A stretch of 60,941 nucleotides of DNA from a virus (IMGVR_UViG_3300017759_000004:1-60941), one strand, 5' to 3'. Counted from the stretch's first letter, positions 1-6,422 are shown. Notes: generated by a model from the sequence alone, not told the origin. Made by a program: numbers and translations.

Positions 1-2
1 GC

Positions 3-119
3 ACTAAGGTGGACTCAGTTGCTAATCGATTAGTTACATTTCCAAATGGTATGAAACACACAGGAACATCAACAACTAACTCATCATTTCGTATGGTAAT
101 CAATTTTAACTATGTTTGA
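3..119 (+). CDS. C-terminal end of a 2OG-Fe(II) oxygenase-like protein (partial)
   Basis: Only the last 38 codons are present; the start lies upstream of the window. The readable tail contains NRLVTFPNGMKHTG and ends with FRMVINFNYV. In 2-oxoglutarate/Fe(II)-dependent dioxygenases the last strands carry the distal iron-binding His, followed by the Arg that binds 2-oxoglutarate. The His of HTG and the Arg of FRMVINF fit those roles, and tails of this form are familiar from marine T4-like phages. The substrate cannot be told. The stop codon lies 8 bases inside the next gene, so the two are probably translated together. Confidence 0.6.
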   Translation, partial: TKVDSVANRLVTFPNGMKHTGTSTTNSSFRMVINFNYV

Positions 120-1146
120 TATTTTAGAATCAATAGCAAAAAAAGAACTCTATATGGGTTACATCTTTGGTATTATGATCTTAGGTGGATTTATCAGAGA
201 GTATCATGTATTAAATGATGTTTACTCACTCGCAAAGAAATATATTAAAGACAACAGGGTGATGATAATTCTCACCTCTATTTTAGGTGGTGTGTTACCT
301 ATACCTGGTCGTGTGGCATTGTCAGCACCATTGTTAGATGCTATAGCACCGCCTGATAAGAAGAAGAGAAGTGCATTCGGTATTATTGATTACTTATCTA
401 CACATCATTACTATTGGTGGAGTCCATTAGAAAAGACTATTATATTGCCTATGGCAGCATTGGGTATAACTTATAGAGAAATGTTAGGTTATACTTTTGT
501 GCCATTGTGTATCTGTTTATTATATACATGGTGGTATATATTTTCTAAAGTTGACCCTAGATCAGTTATACCTAACATGGATAATATCCGAGACTTCAAC
601 TGGCAGAGGGCATTACGAGGTTGGGCACCCTTTATTGCTACGATCTGGTTTTTATTGTGTGTAGGTAAGGCAGGTGCTATATTCTTTTTCCCTTGGTTCA
701 TAGGTATGGCATGTTATTATAGTATCCTATGTAAAGATTGGAGGTGGGGTAAATATCTTGATGGTAACTTTGCTATTATTGCAACTATAGTATTGGCATT
801 AGGTGGTGTTGTAGGTATGATAAAAGAACCTGTTATGGTGTATCTCAAGTCAGCAGACCCGACTATGATTGTACCAGTATCAATAGTGGGAGCAATAGCA
901 GCATGGATTATGGGTTCATCTGGTAAGTATGCAGGAATGACATCAGCACTTGTATTGATATTTGGTCAGCAATATCTCGTATGGTTTTTAGTAACAGAAT
1001 ACTCAGGATATCTACTATCCCCTGCACATAAGTGTTTGATGATTGGACAGCAATACTTTGGTACACCTATCAGAAAATACTATAAGGTGTTGGGTGGATT
1101 GTGTGCATGGTTAATAGGATACGCATGGTTGACAACATTCCTATAG
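112..1146 (+). CDS. Integral membrane protein resembling the DUF401 permease-like family
   Basis: This 344-aa protein is almost wholly hydrophobic, with roughly eight or more membrane-spanning stretches, so it should sit in the host inner membrane. Residues 58-75 (LGGVLPIPGRVALSAPLL), then a charged DKKKRS stretch, then HHYYWWSPLEKTIILPMAAL resemble the arrangement in DUF401 membrane proteins: a Pro/Gly-rich loop before SAP, then an aromatic segment followed by a proline-rich helix. DUF401 proteins are related to gluconate/citrate-type permeases, but none has a firm substrate. The start ATG overlaps the end of the oxygenase upstream. The family assignment is from memory of the pattern and is moderately sure; membrane location is very sure. 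Confidence 0.7.
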   Translation: MFDILESIAKKELYMGYIFGIMILGGFIREYHVLNDVYSLAKKYIKDNRVMIILTSILGGVLPIPGRVALSAPLLDAIAPPDKKKRSAFGIIDYLSTHHYYWWSPLEKTIILPMAALGITYREMLGYTFVPLCICLLYTWWYIFSKVDPRSVIPNMDNIRDFNWQRALRGWAPFIATIWFLLCVGKAGAIFFFPWFIGMACYYSILCKDWRWGKYLDGNFAIIATIVLALGGVVGMIKEPVMVYLKSADPTMIVPVSIVGAIAAWIMGSSGKYAGMTSALVLIFGQQYLVWFLVTEYSGYLLSPAHKCLMIGQQYFGTPIRKYYKVLGGLCAWLIGYAWLTTFL

Positions 1147-1179
1147 TGTGCTAAAATTTTATTATATATTATCAATACG

Positions 1180-2166
1180 ATGACATCATCTACTAAAACA
1201 ACACAATACTCTATAAAAGAAATCAAAACTCTTATTGACCAAGGTAAATGGAAAAAGTTGATGGATTTTGATAATAGATATTTTGGGAGTAACTCAAGTG
1301 GGGAATGGATACTTGAGAAGACTGAACAGCATAGAGAATTTGAATATGATGAAGATCATGTTGATTATATTAGGTCTGAGTTTGATATTGATAAACTTGA
1401 TGCAAAGGTAGCAGTTAAGTTTAATACTGAAACTTACGATACAGACAAAGAAACTGGAGAGGATTCTCTACTTGCAAGAAAAGGAGACATGTTAATAGTA
1501 GGTGGAACACATACATGGTATGTAGAAATGAATGAAGGTGTTAATGTAAGTCCAAAAGGAATCAATATAGTAGATTTTGAACAAGACTTAAATGGAAGTA
1601 TTGCTAAATTAATAGCATTTGGAACTGCTATCAACAAACACAAAGTTGCAAAAAAACCTTATGATAAGAATGATGTAAAGAATGTTGTTTATCAGTATAT
1701 GGAAGACAACAGAAAAGTTTATGGAGTACCTAAGTTAAAAACGGAAAACTATGATGAAATCTTAGAACTTTTCCCTATAGTTTCTAGAGAAACGATCAAA
1801 CTTTGGGTAAGTCACCACCCTACAGTTGGTGGACGTAGAAAACCCCCTAAAAAATACACTAAGAAAAAGAAAGATGCTATACTAGAAACTTTAGAAAACT
1901 TGTATGGTAACACTCATGAAATCTTGGAACTCAGAGAACTTAGAGCATGGGCAGGTACAGGAGTATCAACTCTAATGTCTCTGGCATATCAAATGGATAC
2001 AGGAATGATACACAACAAATCTCAATTTTACGTCACATTTTATTGTTCATCTGTAACACAGGTAGAGGATTTACCTGATCTTAAGAAGAAGATAAAGAAA
2101 AGATATAAGTGGTTGGAAAAGATACTAAAAAGAACTATCGAGGTTAAATACCTACCACACAAATAA
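1180..2166 (+). CDS. Conserved phage protein, possible ParB-fold/DNA-binding protein
   Basis: This 328-aa soluble, lysine-rich protein follows a 33-base gap that holds only a weak AT-rich promoter-like stretch. Residues about 100-150 (KGDMLIVGGTHTWYVEM, then INIVDF and AKLIAFGTAINKH) recall the second half of the ParB/Srx fold, where a G-H-R loop is followed by a strand and a helix ending in ALN. Here the loop reads GGTHTW, so nuclease or CTPase activity cannot be assumed. A helix-turn-helix-like segment (VSRETIKLWV, about residue 200) and a basic stretch (RRKPPKKYTKKKK) support nucleic-acid binding. The role is unknown; the ParB link is inference. Confidence 0.7.
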   Translation: MTSSTKTTQYSIKEIKTLIDQGKWKKLMDFDNRYFGSNSSGEWILEKTEQHREFEYDEDHVDYIRSEFDIDKLDAKVAVKFNTETYDTDKETGEDSLLARKGDMLIVGGTHTWYVEMNEGVNVSPKGINIVDFEQDLNGSIAKLIAFGTAINKHKVAKKPYDKNDVKNVVYQYMEDNRKVYGVPKLKTENYDEILELFPIVSRETIKLWVSHHPTVGGRRKPPKKYTKKKKDAILETLENLYGNTHEILELRELRAWAGTGVSTLMSLAYQMDTGMIHNKSQFYVTFYCSSVTQVEDLPDLKKKIKKRYKWLEKILKRTIEVKYLPHK

Positions 2167-2170
2167 ACTT

Positions 2171-2178
2171 TATAAATA
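2171..2178 (+). promoter_or_regulatory. Late promoter, TATAAATA
   Basis: An exact match to the T4 late -10 element TATAAATA (NATAAATA in marine T4-like phages), which is read by sigma gp55. Initiation is expected near 2184. The box overlaps the 5' arm of a terminator hairpin, and the first downstream gene is the glycine-rich fibre protein at 2208. Confidence 0.75.
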
Positions 2179-2207
2179 CCTGTGGTAAGGACTACAGGTA
2201 TTTTTTT
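2174..2207 (+). terminator. Rho-independent terminator overlapping a late promoter
   Basis: A perfect 10-bp stem is formed by AAATACCTGT (2174-2183) and ACAGGTATTT (2194-2203) with a 10-base loop, followed by TTTT just before the ATG at 2208. It would end transcripts coming from upstream. Transcripts started at the embedded late promoter begin in or after the 5' arm and should escape. Confidence 0.7.
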
Positions 2208-3017
2208 ATGTCACAACTTAATGTAGGTACATTAAATGTAGGTACTACACAGTTCACTGGCGACTCAACAACATTAAACTCAGCACCTGCAAGTAGTATC
2301 ACAGGAATGTTAACTGGTACACCCAGTACTAACCATTCAATAATGTGGAACGGTTCAGCATGGGTTCCTCAGTTGATGGAAGGAAGATTGTTGGGGATGA
2401 ATGTATATACATCGCAGAACGGAACGTGGAACTCTAAGAGTACATCAGGTGGTAGTGGTACATGGACTAAACCAAGTGGGTGTAGTAATGTATTGGTATA
2501 TGTCACAGGTGGTGGTGGAGGTTCAAGAATCAATGATAACACCTATCGTGGTGCAGGTGGAGGTGGTGGAGCAACCGCTATTAAATGGATTGACGTGTCA
2601 GGAGTTAGTACAGTAAGTTATACTTATGGTGGTGGCGGTGGTTATGTTCGTAACGGTGGTAGAGGTGGTACAGGTGGTACTTCATCATTTGGTTCATATT
2701 GCAGTGCAACTGGTGGACAGGGTGGTCAATCAGATAACCCTCATCAGGGTGGGCCAGGGGGAAGTGCCAGTGGTGGAGACATTAATTTGCCAGGGGGAGG
2801 TGGAGAAATGTCACATGGTTCAAACAATGAAGGTGTGGCAGGTTCATCATTCTGGCATAAAGCAGGGTCATCACACCATTATTACAACAACCAAGAAGAA
2901 ATCACTCATGGACAATGGGGTTCTGGTGGTGGTCATGGTTATTATTCACAACACGATTACGCATATAACAACTCAAACGGTGGTGCGGGAGTCGTAATCG
3001 TTTACAACTACAGTTAA
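2208..3017 (+). CDS. Glycine-rich tail-fibre/adhesin protein
   Basis: This 269-aa protein has a short N-terminal part with NVGTLNVGTTQFTGD and SIMWNGSAWVP, typical of phage fibre necks. A glycine-rich region from about residue 97 to the C-terminus follows, with runs such as GGGGGS and GAGGGGGAT, ending VVIVYNYS. Glycine-rich domains of this sort occur at the tips of phage fibres (compare polyglycine-helix adhesins) and bind host surface receptors. The ATG follows directly on a terminator hairpin and a TATAAATA late promoter, so the gene is expected late. The next gene (3022) starts 4 bases after its stop and may be its partner. Receptor and exact position in the virion are unknown. Confidence 0.8.
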   Translation: MSQLNVGTLNVGTTQFTGDSTTLNSAPASSITGMLTGTPSTNHSIMWNGSAWVPQLMEGRLLGMNVYTSQNGTWNSKSTSGGSGTWTKPSGCSNVLVYVTGGGGGSRINDNTYRGAGGGGGATAIKWIDVSGVSTVSYTYGGGGGYVRNGGRGGTGGTSSFGSYCSATGGQGGQSDNPHQGGPGGSASGGDINLPGGGGEMSHGSNNEGVAGSSFWHKAGSSHHYYNNQEEITHGQWGSGGGHGYYSQHDYAYNNSNGGAGVVIVYNYS

Positions 3018-3021
3018 GAAC

Positions 3022-3381
3022 ATGAAAGCATTAGTACACGTTGAAGCAGGTCTCGTTTGTCAGTTAGTGGCAGATGGAGAAACCTTTGAAACTCATTCCG
3101 ATTACGCATGGAAAGAGTTTGATGAAACTGGATTATCTTATGTTGCAGGTACAGATAACGCACCAGAGTTTGAGTATGATAAAACAAATGATACTATCTC
3201 AAGGAAAACAATTGCACCCGAACCATATAATATGAAGAGAAAGTATGAGTACAATGAAGTGACAGAACAACTCGATCAACTCTGGCATGACATTGATGAT
3301 GGTAAACTAGGTTCAGACGCAAAGACAGGTACATGGTATCTTGGAGTCAAGAGTACGAAGGCAGCATTTCCAAAAACTTGA
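3022..3381 (+). CDS. Conserved fibre-associated small protein
   Basis: This 119-aa protein begins MKALVHVEAGLVCQLVADGE and has a C-terminal half with YEYNEVTEQLDQLWHDIDDG and a final GTWYLGVKSTKAAFP. A Tyr/Glu-rich helix predicting -QLD-LW-DI- near the C-terminus is common in small proteins encoded beside phage fibre genes, some of which act in fibre assembly. Its position 4 bases after the glycine-rich fibre gene suggests co-translation and a linked job. Its stop codon lies within the -35 box of the next promoter. Chaperone function is inference only. Confidence 0.75.
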   Translation: MKALVHVEAGLVCQLVADGETFETHSDYAWKEFDETGLSYVAGTDNAPEFEYDKTNDTISRKTIAPEPYNMKRKYEYNEVTEQLDQLWHDIDDGKLGSDAKTGTWYLGVKSTKAAFPKT

Positions 3382-3405
3382 CACGCATTAAAAATATGCT
3401 ATAAT
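3378..3405 (+). promoter_or_regulatory. Sigma70-type promoter (TTGACA-N16-TATAAT)
   Basis: A consensus -35 TTGACA (3378-3383) and -10 TATAAT (3400-3405) are separated by 16 bases. The -35 overlaps the stop codon of the gene ending at 3381. Transcription is expected near 3412, inside the 5' arm of the following hairpin. The string GCTATAATAAGAGGG is shared with the promoter at 16732. Confidence 0.75.
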
Positions 3406-3440
3406 AAGAGGGTACTTTGGCACAAACCAATGCCCTCTTT
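3406..3440 (+). terminator. Hairpin with U-tract spanning the next start codon
   Basis: A 7-bp stem AAGAGGG (3406-3412) / CCCTCTT (3433-3439) encloses an inner TTGG/CCAA stem (3417-3420 / 3427-3430) and is followed by a short T run. It can stop read-through from the fibre genes. The ATG at 3430 lies in the inner stem and loop junction, so in read-through RNA the start codon would be hidden, while RNA from the local promoter lacks most of the 5' arm. Confidence 0.5.
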
Positions 3441-3654
3441 TATATTGACCGCCATAGATGATGACGGAACGAATACAACTAAAGAATTCACATCTGAAGG
3501 TCTTAAAGAAGTTGTAGAAAAAACATCTGATTTCCTTAAAGGTGTTGGATATGTTTATGATGACTTAACATATACAGTTACAAATGAACAAGAAGGTCAT
3601 ATATCTGAACTTGTTTCATATGCTAGAAATGTAGCAAGTCAAACAGAAGTATAA
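3430..3654 (+). CDS. Small unknown protein
   Basis: This 74-aa protein begins MPSFILTAIDDDG. It has alternating hydrophobic residues at the N-terminus (a likely strand), an amphipathic helix around residues 24-36 (GLKEVVEKTSDFL) and an acidic C-terminal half. I do not recognise a family. It is the first gene after a strong sigma70-type promoter with an expected 5' leader of under 20 bases, which points to early expression. The start codon lies within a hairpin, and no clear ribosome-binding site precedes it. Confidence 0.65.
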   Translation: MPSFILTAIDDDGTNTTKEFTSEGLKEVVEKTSDFLKGVGYVYDDLTYTVTNEQEGHISELVSYARNVASQTEV

Positions 3655-3694
3655 TCATACTTCAACTATATAAAATGTAAGTTATTCACTATCA

Positions 3695-3874
3695 ATGGGT
3701 AAAACATTTAGAAGGGGTGGGAGCGAAAAAGGCAACTACTCTTACGGAAAATCAATACGAGACAAGAGATCTCGTAACTCTAAATCATCTTTCTCGGAAG
3801 ACTCTTATGACTACCAAAAAACTAACAGAAAGCAAAAGCAAGAAAGAAGATTCAACACCTATGTTGATGATTAA
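3695..3874 (+). CDS. Small basic protein (59 aa)
   Basis: The reading frame from the ATG at 3695 gives a basic, Ser/Arg/Lys-rich 59-aa product starting MGKTFRRGGSEKGNYSYG and ending RRFNTYVDD. The composition looks like a natural nucleic-acid-binding tail and I recall similar openings in marine T4-like phages. It overlaps, in another frame, a longer 77-codon frame from a GTG at 3717. I prefer this one because it has an ATG, a biased composition, and leaves room for a short third frame at 3867. No function can be given. Confidence 0.55.
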   Translation: MGKTFRRGGSEKGNYSYGKSIRDKRSRNSKSSFSEDSYDYQKTNRKQKQERRFNTYVDD

Positions 3875-3950
3875 AGATGCTGAAGAGGATTTAGATATGT
3901 TTGATGATTGTTCTTACGAATATGATCTAGATTACACTACTCAATACTAA
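3867..3950 (+). CDS. Very small acidic protein (27 aa), tentative
   Basis: The ATG at 3867 overlaps the stop of the 59-aa gene (ATGATTAA) and opens a frame for 27 residues rich in Asp, Glu and Tyr (MIKDAEEDLDMFDD...). An ATG six bases upstream, at 3861, is also possible. The overlap style matches neighbouring genes in this phage. Because it is so short it may instead be the end of a 77-aa protein starting at GTG 3717. Confidence 0.35.
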   Translation: MIKDAEEDLDMFDDCSYEYDLDYTTQY

Positions 3951-3951
3951 A

Positions 3952-4191
3952 ATGGAATCCCCCGAAGTTAGATACGATAGAGCATTAACTCTATTTCAAG
4001 AGTCAGTATTAAAACCTGACCATAAATTGAGAGGGTGTGCATACAACCAAGATTGTTTTAATGAACTCATGGAGATCAGAGAACATGTAATGGGATATCT
4101 CAAGACCCTAAGAGAAGTCACACATCACACTAATGCTGATGAGAGTGACGAGATAGAAACAGCAAAGTTACAGGCAATTAAACCCCAGTAA
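3952..4191 (+). CDS. Small unknown protein
   Basis: This 79-aa, mostly helical protein begins MESPEVRYDRALTLFQESVL and contains a short Cys pair region (GCAYNQDC, residues 29-36). It starts one base after the previous stop and ends one base before the next ATG, so it belongs to the same compact small-gene run. I do not recognise a family. Confidence 0.65.
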   Translation: MESPEVRYDRALTLFQESVLKPDHKLRGCAYNQDCFNELMEIREHVMGYLKTLREVTHHTNADESDEIETAKLQAIKPQ

Positions 4192-4192
4192 G

Positions 4193-4393
4193 ATGTCATA
4201 CCTTTACCACTCATCTATGTTTGGTCTAGAAGAAAAGACCTTACTTAAAAATGCACTTATTAAATACGTTGCAAGTCTGCAGAAACAATTTTTTGCAGAT
4301 AAATCACTAGACGTACATACATACGAAACACAGATGGAGTATGTACGGTCATGTGTTGAAAAACTACATCTAAATGAACTCTATAAATTATGA
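4193..4393 (+). CDS. Small unknown protein
   Basis: This 66-aa helical protein begins MSYLYHSSMFGLEEKTLLKN. It overlaps the next gene by 4 bases (ATGA), which suggests translational coupling to the 2OG-Fe(II) oxygenase. No family is recognised and no function is proposed. Confidence 0.65.
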   Translation: MSYLYHSSMFGLEEKTLLKNALIKYVASLQKQFFADKSLDVHTYETQMEYVRSCVEKLHLNELYKL

Positions 4394-5034
4394 GTGGAAC
4401 TATTGAAATGTTTTGCCCACAGTGGTATTATCATTCTACACTATCTGACGAGTATCAAGATCAAATCAAAAGATTGTTTGACAAACATGTATATCAGGAT
4501 AGTATATACACCGCATCCCCTTGGGATTGTGATTGTTTGACTACATTTCAAGCAGAGAAAAACATGGACTTACCTTGGAATGACTGGTTAGAGTGTGTTC
4601 GCTTGGATATAGATGATGCTATTGAAAAGTTAAAACCAAAGATTGATATTGAAGTTGTACCACAGGACGCATGGGCAAACAAATATAACAAAGGACATTT
4701 TCAAGAATACCATACACATGAAGTACCATTCTGTAACTTAAGCATGGTATATTTTTATGACATTCCTGACAATGAAGATGTTGGATTCCGATTCTGGTAT
4801 GATGGTCATTCTAAATATAAGAAATCGGGATTGGCACAGGCATTTGACATGCCAGTATTTCCAAGAGTGATACCGAAGGTGAAGAAGGGTGATTTTATGA
4901 TATTTCCATCACACTACGCACATTTGGTTGCACCAAATCGTAGTGATAAACCTCGTATAACATTCTCTGGCAACCTCTATGTTGTGCCAAATAACAAAGA
5001 GTCACAACGTGACCCCACACCCCTTAAACCATAG
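4390..5034 (+). CDS. 2-oxoglutarate/Fe(II)-dependent oxygenase
   Basis: This 214-aa protein shows the jelly-roll dioxygenase signature: WANKYNKGHFQEYHTH (residues 95-110) supplies the first iron-binding His (H108 or H110), KKGDFMIFPSHYAHLVAPN (165-183) supplies the distal His (H178), and PRITFSGN (188-195) supplies the Arg (R189) that holds 2-oxoglutarate. The arrangement matches the family often labelled 2OG-FeII_Oxy_5, which is common in marine T4-like phages. Such enzymes hydroxylate proteins, nucleobases or small molecules using O2; the substrate is not known. It overlaps the previous gene by 4 bases. A second, unrelated-looking oxygenase ends at base 119. Confidence 0.85.
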   Translation: MSGTIEMFCPQWYYHSTLSDEYQDQIKRLFDKHVYQDSIYTASPWDCDCLTTFQAEKNMDLPWNDWLECVRLDIDDAIEKLKPKIDIEVVPQDAWANKYNKGHFQEYHTHEVPFCNLSMVYFYDIPDNEDVGFRFWYDGHSKYKKSGLAQAFDMPVFPRVIPKVKKGDFMIFPSHYAHLVAPNRSDKPRITFSGNLYVVPNNKESQRDPTPLKP

Positions 5035-5040
5035 TATATA

Positions 5041-5235
5041 ATGATTACACCGAACATCAACAGGTCAGTGCCTATTATTGGAGTTATTAAATCCATCAAG
5101 AAGGCACTAAAAAAATCTGTTGAAGAACCATTCCTCTATACGGAAGAGGAAGTACACAAACTCAAAAAGGCAAAACGAGATTATGAAAAAATTGAACATG
5201 AAACAAGGAAATCACAGAAAGGTGGTTTCGGATAA
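5041..5235 (+). CDS. Small lysine-rich protein
   Basis: This 64-aa basic protein begins MITPNINRSVPIIGVIKSIK and becomes a charged helix (EEEVHKLKKAKRDYEKIEHE) likely to form a coiled coil. It lies 6 bases after the oxygenase. No recognised family. Its 3' end overlaps a short frame that starts near 5198. Confidence 0.6.
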   Translation: MITPNINRSVPIIGVIKSIKKALKKSVEEPFLYTEEEVHKLKKAKRDYEKIEHETRKSQKGGFG

Positions 5236-5335
5236 ATTTGAAATACCTGTATATGATTGTGTACAGGAGCAAGAGGATGATTGGATATCATCTGTACTCG
5301 GTTCAGAATCAGATACACTAGACACATTATTCTAA
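5198..5335 (+). CDS. Small acidic protein (about 45 aa), start uncertain
   Basis: The frame ending at 5335 has a natural-looking acidic tail, KFEIPVYDCVQEQEDDWISS, and then DTLDTLF. Possible starts are ATG 5183, ATG 5198 and GTG 5222; none has a strong ribosome-binding site. I chose 5198 as a compromise. The stop overlaps the ATG of the next gene (TAATG), as elsewhere in this run. The part upstream of 5183 is only the shadow of the previous gene. No function is known. Confidence 0.45.
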   Translation: MKQGNHRKVVSDKFEIPVYDCVQEQEDDWISSVLGSESDTLDTLF

Positions 5336-5451
5336 TGGCAAAAAAGAAACCTAAAAAAGAACCTAGACTATACGCAAAGGATAGGATGGAATACTTTAGA
5401 GAGTTTCACAGAGTTATCGCACCAGTTATTGTACTAAACAAAGAGGATTAA
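5335..5451 (+). CDS. Small basic protein (38 aa)
   Basis: The ATG overlaps the stop of the preceding frame (TAATG) and the stop is followed at once by the next ATG. The product starts MAKKKPKKEPRLYAKDRMEY and ends APVIVLNKED: a lysine-rich head, an aromatic/basic helix and a hydrophobic tail. Its tight packing between two genes supports it as real. No family is recognised. Confidence 0.6.
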   Translation: MAKKKPKKEPRLYAKDRMEYFREFHRVIAPVIVLNKED

Positions 5452-5682
5452 ATGTCAGGAGATTACGAAACCCATAATGATAGGCAACCAAACATAACCT
5501 ATGCATCAAGAGAAATGGCAACGTATCACATTTATTTGAATGATAAATGTTTATTCAAAAATCTAAATGAAGAGGAGTTCGATCTCATCTGGGATAAGAT
5601 ATATTATTCTTATTGGAGAGACGAACTATCTTATGCTGTATGTTTTGATGATGTATGTATTACTGATGACCATTCTTATTAA
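5452..5682 (+). CDS. Small unknown protein
   Basis: This 76-aa protein has its conserved-looking part from residue 22: MATYHIYLNDKCLFKNLNEE, followed by an aromatic helix and an acidic C-terminus. Small proteins with an opening like MATYHIYLND-KC are frequent in marine T4-like phages, so translation may really start at 5515. The stop TAA overlaps the next ATG (TAATG). No function is known. Confidence 0.65.
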   Translation: MSGDYETHNDRQPNITYASREMATYHIYLNDKCLFKNLNEEEFDLIWDKIYYSYWRDELSYAVCFDDVCITDDHSY

Positions 5683-5879
5683 TGAACACACATAGATTAA
5701 GACTCATACCCAGAGAGGATAGTAGGGAAGCACAGGAACTATTCACTTATCACATGAAACGTGATGGGTATATGTATTGTGATGAACGATTAGATAAATG
5801 GCATGTATATAATCCCAACACAGGTATAAATTTTTGGGTTGACCCAAAGAATGACCCAATGTGGGAGGTCGTATATTAA
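5682..5879 (+). CDS. Small unknown protein
   Basis: This 65-aa protein begins MNTHRLRLIPREDSREAQEL, is rich in Trp, Tyr and charged residues, and ends WEVVY. It overlaps the previous stop and abuts the next ATG. No family is recognised. Confidence 0.6.
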   Translation: MNTHRLRLIPREDSREAQELFTYHMKRDGYMYCDERLDKWHVYNPNTGINFWVDPKNDPMWEVVY

Positions 5880-6047
5880 ATGGATTGTTATCGCATTTCG
5901 TGGTGGGATTGTAGCATACATGGTTACCATAATAAAAAAGGAGAATGTGTAACCAATAACATTTCAACAGGAGCAGAGATAATGAAAATGGTTAGTGATG
6001 AAGGGTGGAGTTGTACTGTTGAATGTTGTACTCAGGATGGTATCTAG
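5880..6047 (+). CDS. Cysteine-rich small protein (55 aa)
   Basis: The ATG follows the previous stop with no gap. The product has six Cys in 55 residues, in DCYRISWWDCSIHG, GECVTNN and CTVECCTQ. This could be a small zinc-binding or disulphide-stabilised protein, but the spacing does not match a classical zinc finger that I know. It is too short for firm assignment. The following 60-odd bases up to 6111 hold no gene. Confidence 0.55.
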   Translation: MDCYRISWWDCSIHGYHNKKGECVTNNISTGAEIMKMVSDEGWSCTVECCTQDGI

Positions 6048-6136
6048 GCATAAATTCTTGTTACTAAGTGACTGAAATGTGATGATATCAAAATAAATAG
6101 TGGTAGACTTAAGGAGAACAAGATGAACCCAAACTC

Positions 6137-6334
6137 TTGTATTATGAGTTAACTTACGAGGTAACAATGCACAACTTAATGAATCACAAACAGACACCAG
6201 AATATTACAACTTCTCTTCTGAAACACCCAACAATGATCTTTGGAACGACTATTTTGATTGTATAGTTGATTGTTCAGAACAAACCCATAATCAATCCTG
6301 TCGTAGGATTTGTCGAGATATGATTCCAGATTAG
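6137..6334 (+). CDS. Small protein with an apparently displaced start
   Basis: The open frame reads YYELTYEVTMHNLMNHKQTP and on to CRDMIPD, with five Cys in its second half (DCIVDC, SCRRIC). It has no ATG near its beginning; the first possible start is TTG 6137, and the first ATG is at 6167. A strong ribosome-binding site (AAGGAG, 6111-6116) with a well-spaced ATG at 6123 lies in a different frame and gives only MNPNSCIMS before stopping at 6152. Read one base out of phase, the same stretch gives DEPKLLYYELTYEV, which joins on smoothly. This suggests a one-base change, a frameshift, or a leader peptide. Function unknown. Confidence 0.5.
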   Translation: MYYELTYEVTMHNLMNHKQTPEYYNFSSETPNNDLWNDYFDCIVDCSEQTHNQSCRRICRDMIPD

Positions 6335-6389
6335 TCCAGTTACCAAACTGTCACAACCCCTTGCAAAAGGGGTTTTTTTATTGTATAAT
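6332..6389 (+). promoter_or_regulatory. Operator-type early promoter (copy 1), helicase operon
   Basis: Palindrome 6332-6355: half-sites TAGTCCA and TGTCACA around GTTACCAAAC. The -10 TATAAT is at 6384-6389, 28 bases downstream. The extended dyad CAGTT-N4-AACTG is perfect around the centre. The left half overlaps the stop of the upstream gene. Uniquely, a terminator sits between operator and -10. The first gene downstream starts at 6423. Confidence 0.7.
6355..6379 (+). terminator. Rho-independent terminator
   Basis: A perfect 8-bp stem AACCCCTT (6355-6362) / AAGGGGTT (6367-6374) with a GCAA tetraloop is followed by more T residues to 6379. It ends the small-gene transcript upstream and lies between the operator and the -10 box of the helicase promoter, so it does not affect transcripts from that promoter. 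Confidence 0.85.
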
Positions 6390-6422
6390 AATAATATTGA
6401 GACGAAAGTCATTTATTTTATT

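Noticed and set aside
3717-3950. A 77-aa protein from GTG 3717 as the main gene
   Set aside because: The 59-aa ATG frame in another phase has a more natural composition; only the tail (from 3867) of the GTG frame looks genuine. Not fully excluded.
6381-6422. Upstream TTG start for the helicase
   Set aside because: Those codons lie in the -10 region of the operon promoter and before the likely transcription start; the ATG at 6423 begins the conserved MQLRPHQ head.
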